Assembly: GCA_051010055.1 (NCBI GenBank)
Contig: JBPCVY010000038.1
Coordinates: 1-15,762, forward strand
Length of the DNA: 15,762 nucleotides
Direction: 5' to 3'
From: CAJQND01 sp051010055
GTDB taxonomy: Bacteria; Pseudomonadota; Alphaproteobacteria; Rhizobiales; CAJQND01
The notes under the pieces are model-generated. The model searched no databases. It had not been told where the DNA came from and saw nothing but the letters and a program-made list of their open reading frames with translations. Made by a program: the position numbers and the translations under genes. Below, one piece after another: positions 7,365 to 13,806 of this stretch (position 1 is the stretch's first letter; every line of letters begins with the position of its first letter).

Positions 7365-7378
7365 ATGATCTAGATCAA
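7365..7378 (-). promoter_or_regulatory. FNR/FixK-type binding site
   Basis: The minus strand reads TTGATCTAGATCAT, nine of ten defined positions of the FNR/FixK consensus TTGAT-N4-ATCAA. Its centre (7371.5) is 63 bases upstream of the small gene's ATG. A class II arrangement (centre at -41.5) would put the transcription start near 7330 and a -10 around 7335-7342, where the minus strand reads AGGATAGG: weak, as usual for activated promoters. The patatin gene starts on the other side at 7405. It could also be affected, as a target only if its start is the downstream ATG at 7513. Confidence 0.65.
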
Positions 7379-7404
7379 TTGGGCGCATACCCGGGAGAAA
7401 GAAC

Positions 7405-8463
7405 ATGGGAAGGCCCATGTGGTTGTCAGGGCTTACGCGGCAAATTTCAGGTGCAGGTGGACCAATCAAAAGCTATGGTTCTGACATGCCTGCCGAGCCA
7501 TCAGGAACAACAATGCCACCACGCCCGAAGATCGGGCTGGCCCTTGGCGCAGGCGTTGCCCGTGGCTGGAGCCATATCGGCGTTATTCAAGTACTGGAAG
7601 AAGCAGGTTTCGCGCCTGACGTTGTTGCCGGCACCTCTATCGGCGCACTTGTCGGAGGGTGCTATGCAGCCAGGAAACTTCCCGAACTTGAGGAGTTTGC
7701 GCGCGGGCTGACCCGGGGTCGCGTTTTCCGGCTTCTCGATTTGGCATGGAGCCGGTCTGGCATGCTGTCCGGCGACAAGTTGCGTGAACTTCTTGACCAG
7801 GCTCTCGGCGAAACCCGCATCGAGCATCTCGAAAAGCCCTTCATTTGCATCGGCACTGAGCTGTTGACGGGCCATGAAATCTGGCTGCGCTCGGGCAGGT
7901 TGTCCAAAGCCATCAGAGCGTCATATGCCCTGCCGGGTGTTTTCACACCGGTGTTCTTCAAACAATTCTGGCTGATTGACGGCGCGGTCGTGAACCCAAT
8001 TCCGGTTTCTGCCTGCAGGGCCCTCGGCGCGCGGCTGGTGGTTGCGGTAAACTTGAACAATGACGTGTTTGGTGGAACCGTTATCCAGGCCCCGGAGATC
8101 GAGCAGATAAACGGCACCGGAAGCAACAACTTTGCAAGTTCGGACCCGTCTCAACCGCAACAGAAAAGTTTCCTGCGCCAGATGTTTGCCGGCAGCGAGG
8201 CCGATACTCCGGGCTTTACCACCGTTCTGATGGCAGCTTTCAACATTTCACAAGACCGCATGGCCCGCTCGCGCTTGGCCGGCGATCCGCCTGATATCTC
8301 GGTCAATCCTTTGGCGCATGACATTGGACTTTTTGATTTTGACAAGGCAGCTGAGGCAATCGAAGCAGGCCGGGATGCAGCACGCAAGGCCTTACCAGAA
8401 ATTGAGCGGCTTATAACCGTGCTGAATACAGCCTCACACATGCAAATCGGTAATGACAGATAG
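7405..8463 (+). CDS. Patatin-like phospholipase / serine esterase (RssA/NTE type)
   Basis: Lipid acyl hydrolase with a Ser-Asp dyad. Numbering from ATG 7405 (352 residues): oxyanion loop GAGVARG (48-54, within IGLALGAGVARGWSHIGV), nucleophile motif GTSIG (Ser78), and dyad motif DGAVVNP (Asp192). The C-terminal part has a helical region rich in charged residues. No membrane span or signal peptide. The start is ambiguous: ATG 7405 has GGGAG seven bases upstream, while ATG 7513 (opening MPPRPKIGLALG) has AGGA six bases upstream and would give 316 residues, closer to the usual length; the first 36 residues look unconserved. It is divergent from the 34-residue gene and converges on the rhomboid gene with a 16-base gap. 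The natural substrate is unknown. Confidence 0.92.
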   Translation: MGRPMWLSGLTRQISGAGGPIKSYGSDMPAEPSGTTMPPRPKIGLALGAGVARGWSHIGVIQVLEEAGFAPDVVAGTSIGALVGGCYAARKLPELEEFARGLTRGRVFRLLDLAWSRSGMLSGDKLRELLDQALGETRIEHLEKPFICIGTELLTGHEIWLRSGRLSKAIRASYALPGVFTPVFFKQFWLIDGAVVNPIPVSACRALGARLVVAVNLNNDVFGGTVIQAPEIEQINGTGSNNFASSDPSQPQQKSFLRQMFAGSEADTPGFTTVLMAAFNISQDRMARSRLAGDPPDISVNPLAHDIGLFDFDKAAEAIEAGRDAARKALPEIERLITVLNTASHMQIGNDR

Positions 8464-8479
8464 GCCGAAACCCACTCCG

Positions 8480-9244
8480 CTAAACCTGCCCATCCTGCTC
8501 CAGCGTGCTAGCGCGGTGCCTGAGTGGATCAAACCTGTCGAATACAAACAGTCCAACAAGAAAGCCGCCAAGATGGGCCTGCCAGGCAATGGACACACCA
8601 TCGGGGGCGAACATGTTCCCAGCGCCGGTGAAAATCATCAAACCAATCCATACAGCCAGAAATGTCAGCGCCCGTCGCGATCGCAAAAGTTCTGAAAGGG
8701 TCAATGCCCGCACGGTCGCCGGGTCTTGTCTGTGTACTGCAAATATCGACTGAGGTTGCGCAAACAACAGCCGCACTGCGCCTGCCATCTGACCGGAAAT
8801 TGCACCAGATGCGCCGATAACCGGCACGAATTCGCCCCAGTATGAAAAGAGGTGCGCCAATGCCCCCCCTATTCCGGCAAGTGCGCTGAACATCAAAAAG
8901 CGCACTGCACCGAACCGTTTCGCCAATACAGAGCCAAAAGCCGCCATAAACAGTACGTTGATGCCCAAGTGAAGCCAGTCCGCATGAAGGAACATGTGGG
9001 TGATGAAGCTCCAGAAATCAGCTCCAACCCCACCCGGCATCGCAAACTCCGCACCGCCATAACGCGCCGGAATAAATGCCAATGCCAAAACTGTCCAATC
9101 TGCCGTTTGCTTGGGTAAAAACTGAATGACCAGATGCACGGCAATCAAAACGGCGCCGAGAGCCAAAACCACCGCTGGCGCATTAATTGCAGGCTCGGAC
9201 TGCGCACGCCCGGAAGGCTCTTTGTTGTTACTGAATGCGTCCAT
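8480..9244 (-). CDS. Rhomboid family intramembrane serine protease
   Basis: Inner-membrane protease that cleaves transmembrane segments. The 254-residue product has about six hydrophobic segments. Loop and active-site elements are visible: THMFLHADWLHLGINVLFM (His87, His92, Asn96), the nucleophile motif GASGAISG (Ser146), and the catalytic His224 in WQAHLGGFLVGL. A soluble stretch (about 163-190) interrupts the core between spans. ATG 9242-9244 is preferred over a TTG ten codons earlier; neither has a strong ribosome binding site. It converges on the patatin gene and is divergent from the PAS gene. Natural substrates cannot be inferred. Confidence 0.94.
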   Translation of the reverse strand: MDAFSNNKEPSGRAQSEPAINAPAVVLALGAVLIAVHLVIQFLPKQTADWTVLALAFIPARYGGAEFAMPGGVGADFWSFITHMFLHADWLHLGINVLFMAAFGSVLAKRFGAVRFLMFSALAGIGGALAHLFSYWGEFVPVIGASGAISGQMAGAVRLLFAQPQSIFAVHRQDPATVRALTLSELLRSRRALTFLAVWIGLMIFTGAGNMFAPDGVSIAWQAHLGGFLVGLFVFDRFDPLRHRASTLEQDGQV

Positions 9245-9435
9245 GAATGCTACCGTTTTCGAGAAGAGTGCCAAATCGGGTCACCGGCCGTTGACGGAAC
9301 CTGAACTGTGCCACATTGGTATCGCTTGTCGCTGTGATTTGCCAGCCGCATTCGGTCAAGTACCAATTTTTTCTCCTGCCGGTAAACCGGGCAAAAGGTT
9401 GGCGCAAAACGGCACAATATTCCCTCCTGAAAAAT

Positions 9436-9451
9436 TGGCACGAACTGTGCA
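9436..9451 (+). promoter_or_regulatory. Sigma-54 (RpoN) type promoter candidate
   Basis: TGGCACGAACTGTGCA matches the sigma-54 consensus TGGCACG-N4-TTGCA at every defined position except the first T of the -12 element, with the required GG-N10-GC spacing. The predicted transcription start is near 9462, about 60 bases before the PAS gene ATG, which is a suitable distance and orientation. If real, the PAS/PilZ pair would depend on RpoN and an AAA+ activator bound upstream. The nine-base word gaactgtgc inside it also occurs at 9303-9311. Confidence 0.5.
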
Positions 9452-9523
9452 TGAGATTTTCCAATTAATTTGTTGGTCGGTGACGTCCGGTGGGGATGAA
9501 GTCAGGCAAAGGGGATACTTGAT

Positions 9524-10189
9524 ATGATTACGAAACGGCAGATAAACGCCGAAAACCCAATTCGGCTCATAGAAAACCAAAAACTCTTCGACCATTGGCA
9601 AAGCGTCCGTTTCGGCCCCTGCGCAGCAAAGCGCCGTAATCTCAATATGCGCACCCTGGCCCCGGTTTTGGGGCACATCGCCATTCTCGAGCGCAATGAA
9701 ACCGGTGACCGATTCCACTTCCGCCTGGCCGGAACTGAGTTGAGGAACTATTTCGGCCAAGAACTCACCGGGCTTGATTTTCTCTCCTCCTGGGGAAAGA
9801 ACGACCGCGCAGCATTGGCCACGGTGCTGAAAATGGTCCTTTCAGACGCCCAGCCGGCAATCGTGCGCTTCGTTGTCCAATCGGACACCAGGCGTAGCGA
9901 AGTGATCGAAGCGCTGTTTTTGCCAATGGCAGAGACCGGCCAATTGTTAGCCTCGTTTGCAATGCCGTTCCAGCCCTATTGGATCGGCTCACAAAAAATC
10001 GCAAAGCAATGGGTCCTGTCGATCCGCACAGTCGACAAAGGCCGGGTAACAACTGATATGGCGGGCTATCCGCAAGAAGAATTCCAGCCAAACCACAATG
10101 AACCGGTCGTTCTCGTTTCGACTGACCGTGATGGCACAGGAAATGTCACCTGGCCCGGATTTAAAGTCATTCCAGGAGGGCGTAAATGA
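9524..10189 (+). CDS. PAS_5 domain protein
   Basis: Single-domain protein of 221 residues resembling the PAS_5 (formerly DUF1457) family of alphaproteobacteria. Visible markers are HWQSVRFGPCAAKRRNLN near the N-terminus, then PVLGHIAILERNETGDRFHFRLAGTEL with G.RF.FRLAGT typical of the PAS_5 core, and LTGLDFLSSW following. No kinase, cyclase or DNA-binding domain is attached, so it is a stand-alone sensor or regulator of unknown ligand; cytoplasmic. ATG 9524 has AGGGG about nine bases upstream. The stop overlaps the ATG of a 23-codon open frame, and a two-domain PilZ gene follows 108 bases later. PAS_5 next to PilZ is a recurrent pairing in this bacterial group from memory. Confidence 0.85.
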   Translation: MITKRQINAENPIRLIENQKLFDHWQSVRFGPCAAKRRNLNMRTLAPVLGHIAILERNETGDRFHFRLAGTELRNYFGQELTGLDFLSSWGKNDRAALATVLKMVLSDAQPAIVRFVVQSDTRRSEVIEALFLPMAETGQLLASFAMPFQPYWIGSQKIAKQWVLSIRTVDKGRVTTDMAGYPQEEFQPNHNEPVVLVSTDRDGTGNVTWPGFKVIPGGRK

Positions 10190-10257
10190 AACTGGTTAAG
10201 AACAGCGCCGGTTTAACCTTACGTTTACAAGCACAATCTAAAATTCTTACTGAGTAA
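10186..10257 (+). CDS. Possible 23-residue small protein coupled to the PAS gene
   Basis: ATG at 10186-10188 overlaps the TGA of the PAS gene (ATGA) and has a perfect AGGAGG six bases upstream. It encodes 23 residues beginning MKLVKNSAGLTLRLQ and ends in TAA. The peptide is basic and mildly amphipathic. The strong ribosome binding site argues for translation. Against this, the AGGAGG also encodes the Gly-Gly near the PAS C-terminus, and the frame is short enough to arise by chance. It could be a small protein or a leader influencing the PilZ gene downstream. Confidence 0.35.
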   Translation: MKLVKNSAGLTLRLQAQSKILTE

Positions 10258-10297
10258 TTCTGTGTAAATTCGCACACTAATTGGGTTGTAGTTGCAA

Positions 10298-10897
10298 ATG
10301 GCGGCACCAGAGCCGAAAACAGTCAGAGAGGGCAAACGGGTGTCCAAACCAAGCTCCCTAAATCTTTCAGGCCGGTACATGAACCCCGATCATGAAGAAT
10401 TCATGTGCTCACTCGAAGCAATTGAGTTGCCGGATATCAGGCTGGTGAGCGATGGCGATTTCGAGGAAGGCGCTCGCATTGTTGTCTACCTTGAAGCATT
10501 GGGCCGGCTGGAAGGCGATATCAAAGAGAAAACCGACAGCGGATTTGTTCTCAATGTGGATCTCTCCAAGCCGCGTTTGGTCAAAATCAACGACAAGCTG
10601 AGAGCGTTGCAGAGCCGAGACGACGATGACGGTGACGAAATCCGGCGCCATAACAGGTTCGAACCGGCAAACCAGACATCGCACCTGACCTTGTCGGACG
10701 GGCGCACCTATCCTTGCGAAGTGGTTGATATCTCCATTAGCGGTGCTGCGATCAATGTTGAGGTTATCCCCTCAATCGGTACGTATGTAATGCTGGGTAA
10801 AATGCGCGGTCGCGTAACGCGTATCCTCAACGAAGGTATTGCAATCGAATTTGTCCGCATGCTGGACAAAGACGCGCTTGATCAAAATCTTAGCTGA
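10298..10897 (+). CDS. Tandem PilZ domain protein
   Basis: Cytoplasmic protein of 199 residues with two PilZ-like domains. The first (about 24-90, GRYMNPDHEEFMCSLEAIEL onward) is degenerate and lacks the full arginine motif. The second (about 116-190) has RRHNR (Arg116-Arg120, the RxxxR motif) and DISISG (Asp144, Ser146, Gly149, the D/NxSxxG motif), so it should be able to bind cyclic di-GMP. An acidic linker (DDDDGDE, about 108-114) joins them. The start is uncertain: ATG 10298 or TTG 10292, neither with a clear ribosome binding site; ATG 10385 would truncate the first domain. It probably shares a transcript with the PAS gene, linking a sensory PAS protein to a cyclic di-GMP receptor. Confidence 0.88.
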   Translation: MAAPEPKTVREGKRVSKPSSLNLSGRYMNPDHEEFMCSLEAIELPDIRLVSDGDFEEGARIVVYLEALGRLEGDIKEKTDSGFVLNVDLSKPRLVKINDKLRALQSRDDDDGDEIRRHNRFEPANQTSHLTLSDGRTYPCEVVDISISGAAINVEVIPSIGTYVMLGKMRGRVTRILNEGIAIEFVRMLDKDALDQNLS

Positions 10898-10925
10898 TCA
10901 TTCTCACAATTTGGCAAAAAGAACA

Positions 10926-10946
10926 GGCGGGATTGTCAGTCCCGCC
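10926..10946 (-). terminator. Hairpin terminator of the BCCT gene (possibly bidirectional)
   Basis: Perfect seven-base arms ggcggga (10926-10932) and tcccgcc (10940-10946) with a seven-base loop. On the minus strand the stem is followed by TGTTCTTTTTGCC, a usable T tract, so it ends transcription of the BCCT gene, whose stop lies 40 bases upstream. On the plus strand there is no T run, but it may still slow transcripts leaving the PilZ gene. Confidence 0.65.
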
Positions 10947-10985
10947 CGGGAACTATTTGCTGCACCTTTTAACGCCAGGCGCCAG

Positions 10986-12635
10986 CTATGAGGCACCTGC
11001 CCCTTCAGGCGCGCTTGCCGGTGATTTCACGGCGCTAGAATCTTCATTAAGCGATTTGACGATGCCATAGGCCATCAACAGCATGATAACGCTTACCGGC
11101 AGTGCGGCAGCAATGGAGGCTGTTTGAAGAGCCTTCAACCCGCCAGCCAAGAGCAGAACGGCGGCGACAAAGCCCTCGCCCAATCCCCACACGACGCGGA
11201 AGCGTTGCGGCGGCTCATCATCACCCATGGAAAGCATGGTGGTAATCACCAGCGTTCCGGAATCAGATGAGGTGATAAACCAGGTCGCCAGAAGGAAGGT
11301 GGCCAGGAATGCCATCGCCCAGTTCAGCGCGTAGATGCCGGTCATCCTGTCGATAGTGCCATAGAGCGCAGATGGCAGATTCCAATCACGCACCAGTTGG
11401 GCAACGCCCGCTGTGCCGACGCCACTTGCGGCGTTCAACTCCATAAAAATGGCGTTGCCACCAAAAATGCAGAGCCAGAAAAAGGCAATCGTCGTGGAGA
11501 CAAACATCACACCGACCATGAACTCACGGATTGTGCGGCCACGGCTGATGCGGGCAATAAACATGCCCACGAAAGGCGCCCAGGAAATCCACCAGCCCCA
11601 ATAGAAGATCGTCCAGCCGCCCTGCCAGGCAGCATCACCCTTGGAGTTGAAAATCTGGAAACCCATGGGGATCACATGCCAGAGATAATCGCCGGCCGTG
11701 GATACGAAAAAGCCCATGAGCCATTGGAACGGCCCGCCAAAGAGGAAGTAGGCAAGCAAAACAACCCTCAACCAAATGTTCCATTCAGAGATGATGCGGA
11801 TGCCGTTTCCGACGCCAGAAACCGCTGAAAAAGTCGCAACCACTGAAATGACGGCAATCAGGATAACTTGTGTCACTATGCCAGGATCGACCCCGAACAG
11901 ATGGTTAAGACCGGTCGCCATTTGGCTGACACCAAGGCCAAGCGAAGTTGCAACACCAAAAACTGTTCCGAAAACCGCAAGCAAATCAACGCCATGGCCA
12001 ATCGGCCCATATATCTTGTCACCAATGACCGGATAAAGTGCAGACCGTAAGGTAAGGGGTAGGTTTTTGCGGAAGCCAAAATAGGCCAGACAAAGCCCGA
12101 TCATCACGTAAACCGCCCGGCCATGGAAGCCCCAATGGAAGTAGGTAACACGCATGGCCACAATGGCCCGCTGATCGGTCATCTCCGTGAAGCCGGCATT
12201 ATCAGCGAACGGGTTGTTCGGATAACCCCATGGCTTAATGTTGTCGAAATAGAACATCGGCTCGGCGATGGAAAAGAACAATAAGCCAATCCCGACACCT
12301 GCCGAAAACAACATCGCAAACCACGAAAAATTTTTGAATTCAGGCTTTGAATCATCGTCGCCCAGCTTGATGTGCCCATGCTTTGACAGCATCAGGTAGA
12401 TGCAAACAAAGAGCATGACGGTGACAGCGCTGATGTAATACCAGTTCAGTGCGCTTTCGATTCAACCGCGTATCGCGGAGTAAATCCCGTTGGCAAACTC
12501 AACATTGAGCGCAGTGAAAACCACAAAGGCGACCACCATTCCCTTGGCGGCCAGACCCATACCAGGATGCAGCCCTTTCCAAATACCGTCTTGGGCAACA
12601 ATATCTTTGGAATTGTTCGGTTGATTTTCAGGCAA
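10986..12635 (-). pseudogene. BCCT-family osmolyte transporter interrupted by an in-frame TGA
   Basis: Betaine/choline/carnitine transporter of the inner membrane. One continuous frame runs from TTG 12633-12635 (GGGGGAGGG just upstream) to TGA at 10986, 548 sense codons, but codon 58 is TGA (12462-12464). Before it is the first span (MVVAFVVFTALNVEF, then GIYSAIRG); after it come IESALNWYYISAV and the rest. Family marks are present: GVGIGLLFFSIAEP, where Gly rather than the Asp of BetT-type choline carriers suggests a BetP-like sodium-coupled betaine carrier, and the aromatic signature FYWGWWISWAPFVGMFIARI. The downstream piece could start only at ATG 12416, which has no ribosome binding site and lacks span 1, so it is probably inactive unless the TGA is read through or is a sequencing error. 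No other lesion is visible. Confidence 0.85.
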
Positions 12636-12966
12636 CTTTCCCTCCCCCGCAAAAGTTCCTATAGCTTCAGAAAACTCTCAAAATTCAAATCACTACAAAA
12701 CAGCTCAACTCTACCTACCACTTTAGTCTAACGCAAATTGGCCAGTGGATATGCTGATTTCTGACGCCTTTACAGTATTTTGCGACAATTTATTGCAGTT
12801 TCAGGCAAGTCTTACACCCCTCGGAAACCACCCCTCCGGTCCGCTTATGGTTTCCAAATCGCTACTGAAAACCGCTCAAGTTGAAATGAATTTTCCCAAC
12901 AGATTCAACGCTATATAAAAAGCGATATGCCATCCTCTGCGCTAAATTCGGGCAAGGGGCGTTTGA
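12636..12966. other. Divergent intergenic region between the BCCT gene and the BTLCP gene
   Basis: No gene seen. It is more AT-rich than the flanks. Visible elements are an eight-base inverted repeat (ggaaacca 12823-12830, tggtttcc 12848-12855) with a 17-base loop and no T tract, and CTATATAA at 12911-12918. The latter is a plausible -10 for the BTLCP gene, although the nearest -35-like word TTGAAA (12881-12886) is about eight bases too far away. The ribosome binding site of the BTLCP gene is the aagggg before its ATG. Confidence 0.4.
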
Positions 12967-13629
12967 ATGGTTTCCAAGCTGGCAAAAATGGCGGCGTTTG
13001 TTTCGGTAATGGGAATTACCCATGCCGCACCCTCCATTGCTGCTGAAAAATTGTTCAATTCTTCCAGCAATCTCACCGCGAAATATGCCCGTGAAATGGG
13101 CGCCACTTTGCCTCCTAAGGGCTGGGTGGAATTCTGCCGGGGCGCGCCGGAGAATTGCCGTGGCGGTGTTGGCTCGCGTATTCGCGTCAAACTCGACAAA
13201 CAGCGCTGGCGCGAGCTTGATGACGTCAATGCCTATGTGAACAACGCTATCGAGCCGGCCACCGACCTGGAAGTCCACAACCTCGAAGAGCACTGGGCTA
13301 TCCCTGAGGAACGCGGTGATTGCGAGGACTATGTACTGTTGAAACGCCAGCACCTGATGAGTCTTGGCTGGCCCCGCGAAGCGCTCCTTATCACTGTGGT
13401 GCTGGATGAGGAAAAGGAAGGCCATGCGGTTCTTACCGTCATTACGGACAAAGGGGAGTTCGTTCTCGACAACCAGAACCGGCAGGTTCTGTCGTGGACC
13501 GGCACCAATTACCAATTCATCAAGCGCCAGGCACAGGTGAACCCGGCGCTTTGGGTAGCGCTCGACCCGCTTGCATCGCGGCGCTTGCGCAAAACTTCGA
13601 GCGAAAACCGCATGGGGGAAGGCAGATAG
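12967..13629 (+). CDS. Secreted transglutaminase-like cysteine peptidase (BTLCP)
   Basis: Periplasmic protein of 220 residues of the bacterial transglutaminase-like cysteine proteinase family (the family containing LapG). A signal peptide (about 1-26: basic start, hydrophobic core, APSIAA before the cut) leads into the mature domain. The catalytic triad is visible: Cys119 in RGDCEDYVLLK, His153 in EGHAVLTV and Asp168 in FVLDNQ. In LapG the protease releases a surface adhesin under control of a cyclic di-GMP-binding membrane receptor; no LapD or adhesin gene is in this window, so that role is not shown here. Two further cysteines (Cys57, Cys64) may form a disulfide. ATG 12967 follows a purine-rich aagggg. 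The gene is monocistronic, ending at a strong terminator. Confidence 0.93.
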   Translation: MVSKLAKMAAFVSVMGITHAAPSIAAEKLFNSSSNLTAKYAREMGATLPPKGWVEFCRGAPENCRGGVGSRIRVKLDKQRWRELDDVNAYVNNAIEPATDLEVHNLEEHWAIPEERGDCEDYVLLKRQHLMSLGWPREALLITVVLDEEKEGHAVLTVITDKGEFVLDNQNRQVLSWTGTNYQFIKRQAQVNPALWVALDPLASRRLRKTSSENRMGEGR

Positions 13630-13714
13630 GAAAATCTCCTCTAATGCCTGGTGCGGCTAGCTACGGGACCCGGTCAGCGTCCCCCTCCCCCATCTCCAGA
13701 TGACCGGGCCTCAC

Positions 13715-13741
13715 GCCGGTTTCGTCCCACCCGAAACCGGC
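13715..13741. other. Hairpin immediately before the BTLCP terminator
   Basis: Perfect ten-base arms gccggtttcg (13715-13724) and cgaaaccggc (13732-13741), loop tcccacc, no T tract on either strand. It lies three bases before the terminator stem, giving two stacked hairpins at the 3' end of the BTLCP transcript. An upstream accgg (13703-13707 region) can pair instead with the ccggt of the left arm. It may protect the mRNA end or belong to a 3'-derived small RNA; this is speculation. Confidence 0.5.
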
Positions 13742-13744
13742 CAC

Positions 13745-13779
13745 CCCCGCCAAGCCACAAGCTTGGCGGGGTCTTTTTT
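13745..13779 (+). terminator. Strong rho-independent terminator of the BTLCP gene
   Basis: Perfect eleven-base arms ccccgccaagc (13745-13755) and gcttggcgggg (13761-13771), a five-base loop cacaa, then TCTTTTTT. This is a textbook intrinsic terminator for the plus strand, about 115 bases after the BTLCP stop. It also shields the convergent porin gene, which ends at 13807. Confidence 0.93.
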
Positions 13780-13806
13780 GAACAGCAAGATTTCTGCCGG
13801 CTATGT

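Noticed and set aside
9298..9314. Second sigma-54-like word on the minus strand (TGGCAC then AGGT) facing the rhomboid gene
   Set aside because: The -12 element lacks the GC, so it fails the core requirement.
9356..9760. 134-codon minus-strand frame over the PAS gene start
   Set aside because: It is antisense to the PAS gene and has no family features.
12462..12464. TGA read as tryptophan (alternative genetic code) or as selenocysteine
   Set aside because: TGA is used as a normal stop by thrS, folE and the PAS gene here, and BCCT carriers have no known selenocysteine position; no selenocysteine-insertion structure was recognised.
12446..12652. 68-codon minus-strand frame upstream of the BCCT body
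   Set aside because: It is in a different register from the BCCT N-terminus, which is recovered in the transporter's own frame with the TGA at codon 58.
12823..12855. Inverted repeat ggaaacca/tggtttcc as a terminator
   Set aside because: It has a 17-base loop and no T tract, and lies between divergent genes, where no terminator is expected.
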